This document shows, piece after piece, positions 6,290-8,734 of a stretch of DNA of 8,734 nucleotides (position 1 is the first letter of the stretch; each line of letters starts with the position of its first letter). This stretch comes from Bacillota bacterium. GTDB lineage: Bacteria > Bacillota > Dethiobacteria > DTU022 > JAAZDR01. Under the pieces are notes generated by a model. It was not told where the DNA came from. It made no database searches and was given only the letters and a program-made list of their open reading frames with translations. Both the position numbers and the translations under genes were made by a program. The DNA is taken from positions 1 to 8,734 of the forward strand of contig JAAZDR010000229.1 in the NCBI GenBank assembly GCA_012512705.1, read 5' to 3'.

Positions 6290-7354
6290 TTAATTTTTAG
6301 TTGGGAATCTATTTATATTATAGCGTAGAAAAGCAGGGATGTCTAAGTCCTCAGCTTCAGCGCTCCTGCCAGCATTATCCCTGCGGAAGCCAGGCATTTT
6401 CCTTTCACTGTTGTCCTTAAAGCCCGTAGCTATAACAGTAACCCTTATTTTGTCTTCAAACGAGTCATCGATGGCTGCCCCAAAAATAATATTAGCCTCA
6501 GCATCTGCTGACTGGGCAACAACTTCTGCAGCCTCATTAACCTCTAAAAGCCCGAGATTTTTGCCGGAAGTTATATTAATTAAGACCCCCCGCGCACCAT
6601 CAATGGAAGTTTCTAAAAGGGGACAGGATATTGCTGCCTTTGCTGCATCTACCGCACGATTCTCACCGCTTCCAATGCCAACCCCCATTAAAGCGTTACC
6701 TGCCTCGGCCATTATTGTTTGCACATCAGCAAAATCAAGATTAATTAGTCCCGGGATGGCAACAAGGTCAGAGATACTCTGTACTCCCTGTCGCAGGACA
6801 TCATCAGCAACACGGAAAGCCTCCAGCAGCGGTGTTCGCTTATCGATCACCTGTAATATACGATCATTAGGAATGACTATTAATGTATCCAATTTGTTCT
6901 TTAATTCAGTAATACCTTCTTCAGCACGTTTCTGCCGCTTTCTTCCTTCAAAGCTGAACGGTTTAGTTACAACACCAACAGTCAAAGATCCAAGTTTTTT
7001 AGAAATTTCAGCGATTATAGGCACTGCACCTGTACCTGTACCGCCCCCCATCCCCGCGGTAACAAATACCATATCAGCGCCTTTTAAAATATTCCGTATC
7101 TCTTCCCTGCTCTCTTCTGCAGCCTTGGCACCAATTTCCGGATCAGCACCTGCTCCACGTCCACCAGTCAGCTTTTTGCCAATCTGTAATTTATTGTCGG
7201 CATTGACAAAATGAAGCGCCTGTGCATCAGTATTTACGGCGATGAACTCAACCCCTTTCAACCCTGCTTCGATCATCCGATTAACAGCATTGTTACCCCC
7301 TCCGCCGACACCTATAACTTTTATGGAAGCAAACTGTTCCATTTCAAATTCCAA
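6290..7354 (-). CDS. ftsZ: Cell division protein FtsZ (tubulin-like GTPase)
   Basis: FtsZ polymerises with GTP into the cytokinetic Z ring, at mid-cell and at the polar sporulation septum. The 354-residue product has GGGGNNAVN at 17-25, the tubulin signature GGGTGTG at 103-109, and the catalytic T7 loop NLDFAD at 205-210. The globular core ends near residue 313 (VTVIATGF). A short linker of about 20 residues leads to the conserved C-terminal peptide DLDIPAFLR (336-344), which binds FtsA and other partners. The protein is shorter than B. subtilis FtsZ (382) mainly because of the linker. I chose TTG 7354: AGGGGAG lies seven bases upstream and MEFE resembles the homologous N terminus, while ATG 7342 is too far from that site. 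It follows ftsA by 25 bases, so the two are co-transcribed, and a terminator follows. Confidence 0.98.
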   Translation of the reverse strand: MEFEMEQFASIKVIGVGGGGNNAVNRMIEAGLKGVEFIAVNTDAQALHFVNADNKLQIGKKLTGGRGAGADPEIGAKAAEESREEIRNILKGADMVFVTAGMGGGTGTGAVPIIAEISKKLGSLTVGVVTKPFSFEGRKRQKRAEEGITELKNKLDTLIVIPNDRILQVIDKRTPLLEAFRVADDVLRQGVQSISDLVAIPGLINLDFADVQTIMAEAGNALMGVGIGSGENRAVDAAKAAISCPLLETSIDGARGVLINITSGKNLGLLEVNEAAEVVAQSADAEANIIFGAAIDDSFEDKIRVTVIATGFKDNSERKMPGFRRDNAGRSAEAEDLDIPAFLRYNINRFPTKN

Positions 7355-7379
7355 AATGGTTCTCCCCTTTATCCCACGT

Positions 7380-8603
7380 TCAATCTAAAAGCTCAACAAA
7401 CCAATTTCGAACGCGAATCCATAAAGATTGGAAAACACCTCGTGCTTTGGGTTTTTTTTGAACGTTAACCGCGCCATGTCGTTGAATATAACGAATAAGA
7501 CCAACAGCCGTTGAATACGCAGGACTCTGAACACCAATATAATCCGGCTGTGAGATTCTTACAGAAGTAGAAAACATCCCTTCCGCCATTTCTACCAGGC
7601 CATTCAGAAGAGAAACGCCGCCGGTAAAAACTACCCCGGCCGGAGGAGACTCTCCACCAGACATTTTATCGATCTCCTTGGCAACCAACTGTAGAAGCTC
7701 TTGCACGCGCGGTTCAATAAATTGGGAGATATCATTTTCCGATATAAAGTGCGGCTCTTTTCTGCCAATACTTTTAATCTGGATCTTTTTCTCTGTAAAA
7801 GCCATGGAGGAAAGGGCATATCCGTGTTCAATTTTCAGTTCTTCTGCATTATCAAAAGTTGTACGCAAGCCGACTGAAAGATCATTGGTAATATGATCGC
7901 CGCCAATAGGAAGCACGCTTAAATCCTGCAATGTGCCCTGCCGAAAAAAAGCAATCTCCGTTGTCCCAGCCCCGATATCTACCAAACAGACACCAAGTTC
8001 CCGCTCATCAGATGAAAGAATAACCTCAGCACTAGCTACAGCATTGAGTATAAGTCCGTCAATCTCGAGTTCTGCTCGTGTCACACAGCGTGTTAAATTC
8101 CGTAAGGCTGTTATCGCGCCGGTAATAATTAGTGCATCTACCTCAAGTCGAACACCGAGCATACCTACCGGATCTTTAATCCCATCATACCCGTCAACGA
8201 CAAACTCACGCGGCATTATATCAATTATCTCTCGATCGGAGGGTAATGCCAAAACTTTCGTAGCCTGTAGTACTCGTTCGACATCTTCATCCCGAATCTC
8301 TTTATCCTCAGCAGTTACCGCAACAACACCGCGATTATTAATTAAATTAACCTGGGTGCCAACTAGGCCAACATAAGTGGAGTCAATGCTCATACCAACC
8401 ATGCGTTCAGCCTCACTTACTGCACGGTTTATAGCTTCTACAGTTTGATCTAAGTCAACGATAACTCCTTTCTTCATTCCCGGTGAGGGGCTTGTCCCTA
8501 CCCCGATAATATTGACCGACCCATCTGGATCAAGCTCACCTACAATTAAGCGTACCTGGCTCGTTCCGATATCTAATCCTGCGACAATATTTCCTTTCCT
8601 CAA
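7380..8603 (-). CDS. ftsA: Cell division protein FtsA (actin-like membrane tether of FtsZ)
   Basis: FtsA is an actin-like ATPase that anchors FtsZ filaments to the membrane and recruits later division proteins. The 407-residue product has the phosphate-1 loop [15 protein letters not shown] (9-23), the phosphate-2 loop [13 protein letters not shown] (208-220) and the adenosine motif [13 protein letters not shown] (324-336). The FtsA-specific inserted (SHS2) region lies at about 84-165. A C-terminal amphipathic helix, [16 protein letters not shown] (391-406), follows a basic linker and would be the membrane-targeting sequence. The start is TTG 8603 with AGGGGG (8611-8616) seven bases upstream; no ATG is near, and the ATPase motif begins within ten residues. 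It leads the ftsA-ftsZ pair. Upstream genes such as ftsQ/divIB, if present, are outside the window. Confidence 0.97.
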   Translation of the reverse strand: MRKGNIVAGLDIGTSQVRLIVGELDPDGSVNIIGVGTSPSPGMKKGVIVDLDQTVEAINRAVSEAERMVGMSIDSTYVGLVGTQVNLINNRGVVAVTAEDKEIRDEDVERVLQATKVLALPSDREIIDIMPREFVVDGYDGIKDPVGMLGVRLEVDALIITGAITALRNLTRCVTRAELEIDGLILNAVASAEVILSSDERELGVCLVDIGAGTTEIAFFRQGTLQDLSVLPIGGDHITNDLSVGLRTTFDNAEELKIEHGYALSSMAFTEKKIQIKSIGRKEPHFISENDISQFIEPRVQELLQLVAKEIDKMSGGESPPAGVVFTGGVSLLNGLVEMAEGMFSTSVRISQPDYIGVQSPAYSTAVGLIRYIQRHGAVNVQKKPKARGVFQSLWIRVRNWFVELLD

Positions 8604-8734
8604 ACCAGCACCCCCTTCAACCTTTTACACTAATGGAGTTGTTTAGTAAATTCAACATTTTAAGGTATTTCCCTTTTTCCTAAAGAATTTTTTTCTTCCC
8701 TTTTACTTTCTTTGTGATTTAATAAGGCTTAAAT
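8604..8734. other. Gene-free leader upstream of ftsA
   Basis: These 131 bases contain the ftsA ribosome-binding site but no gene I can support. All three minus-strand frames have stop codons close to the window edge. A ten-codon open stretch ending in TAA at 8705-8703 could be the tail of an upstream gene, but nothing identifies it. No terminator hairpin was seen. Possible promoter hexamers are weak, about four of six matches. Confidence 0.5.

Noticed and set aside
6339..7214. Plus-strand open frame of 291 codons
   Set aside because: It lies wholly antisense to ftsZ, whose motifs are unmistakable, has a low-complexity Ser/Ala/Pro composition typical of shadow frames, and shows no domain.
7933..8376. 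Plus-strand open frame of 147 codons
   Set aside because: Antisense to ftsA with Ser/Thr-rich shadow composition and no recognisable motif.
8630..8665. Possible ftsA promoters (TTTACT-17-TAAAAG or TTGAAT-17-TAGTGT)
   Set aside because: About four of six matches or fewer at each element in AT-rich DNA; expected by chance.
1..8734. CRISPR arrays, tRNA genes, insertion sequences, toxin-antitoxin or phage-defence genes
   Set aside because: No direct repeat series, cloverleaf, transposase or defence-type domain was seen on either strand; nearly all DNA is accounted for by core division, sporulation and nucleotide genes.

Overview
The window looks like chromosomal DNA from an anaerobic, endospore-forming member of the Firmicutes, probably class Clostridia. 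The evidence is the cell-division block ftsA-ftsZ next to the sporulation block spoIIGA-sigE-sigG, a YlmC/YmxH-type PRC-barrel gene, and an oxygen-sensitive class III (anaerobic) ribonucleotide reductase operon. Base composition is low to moderate in GC, and Shine-Dalgarno sequences are strong throughout. Genus and species cannot be fixed from this stretch. Every supported gene lies on the minus strand, so transcription runs from high to low coordinates. No tRNA, rRNA, insertion sequence, CRISPR array or prophage gene was seen.

Layout in the direction of transcription: a short gene-free leader (8604-8734), ftsA (8603-7380), ftsZ (7354-6290), an intrinsic terminator (6235-6267), a promoter region resembling the Spo0A-controlled spoIIG promoter, spoIIGA (6111-5185), sigE (5173-4439), a candidate forespore (sigma-F type) promoter, sigG (4331-3561), an unrecognised 81-residue membrane protein gene (3546-3301), a strong hairpin terminator (3231-3280), ylmC/ymxH-like (3165-2890), a promoter with two NrdR operators, nrdR (2803-2285), nrdD (2313-232), and the first 69 codons of nrdG (207-1), which runs off the window.

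The genes form three working units. FtsA and FtsZ build the cytokinetic ring, which also makes the asymmetric sporulation septum. SpoIIGA is the membrane protease that matures pro-sigma-E in the mother cell, and sigma-G follows in the forespore; the upstream sites fit Spo0A and sigma-F control of these steps. NrdR, NrdD and NrdG form a self-contained, probably NrdR-repressed operon for making deoxyribonucleotides without oxygen.

I found no clearly new multi-gene system. The points most worth a second look are the small membrane protein locked to sigG, the hairpin whose 3' arm doubles as a possible ribosome-binding site before ylmC, the two NrdR boxes exactly 32 bp apart around a promoter, and the spoIIG-like promoter with a 21-bp spacer. 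Several essential genes also appear to start with TTG or GTG.
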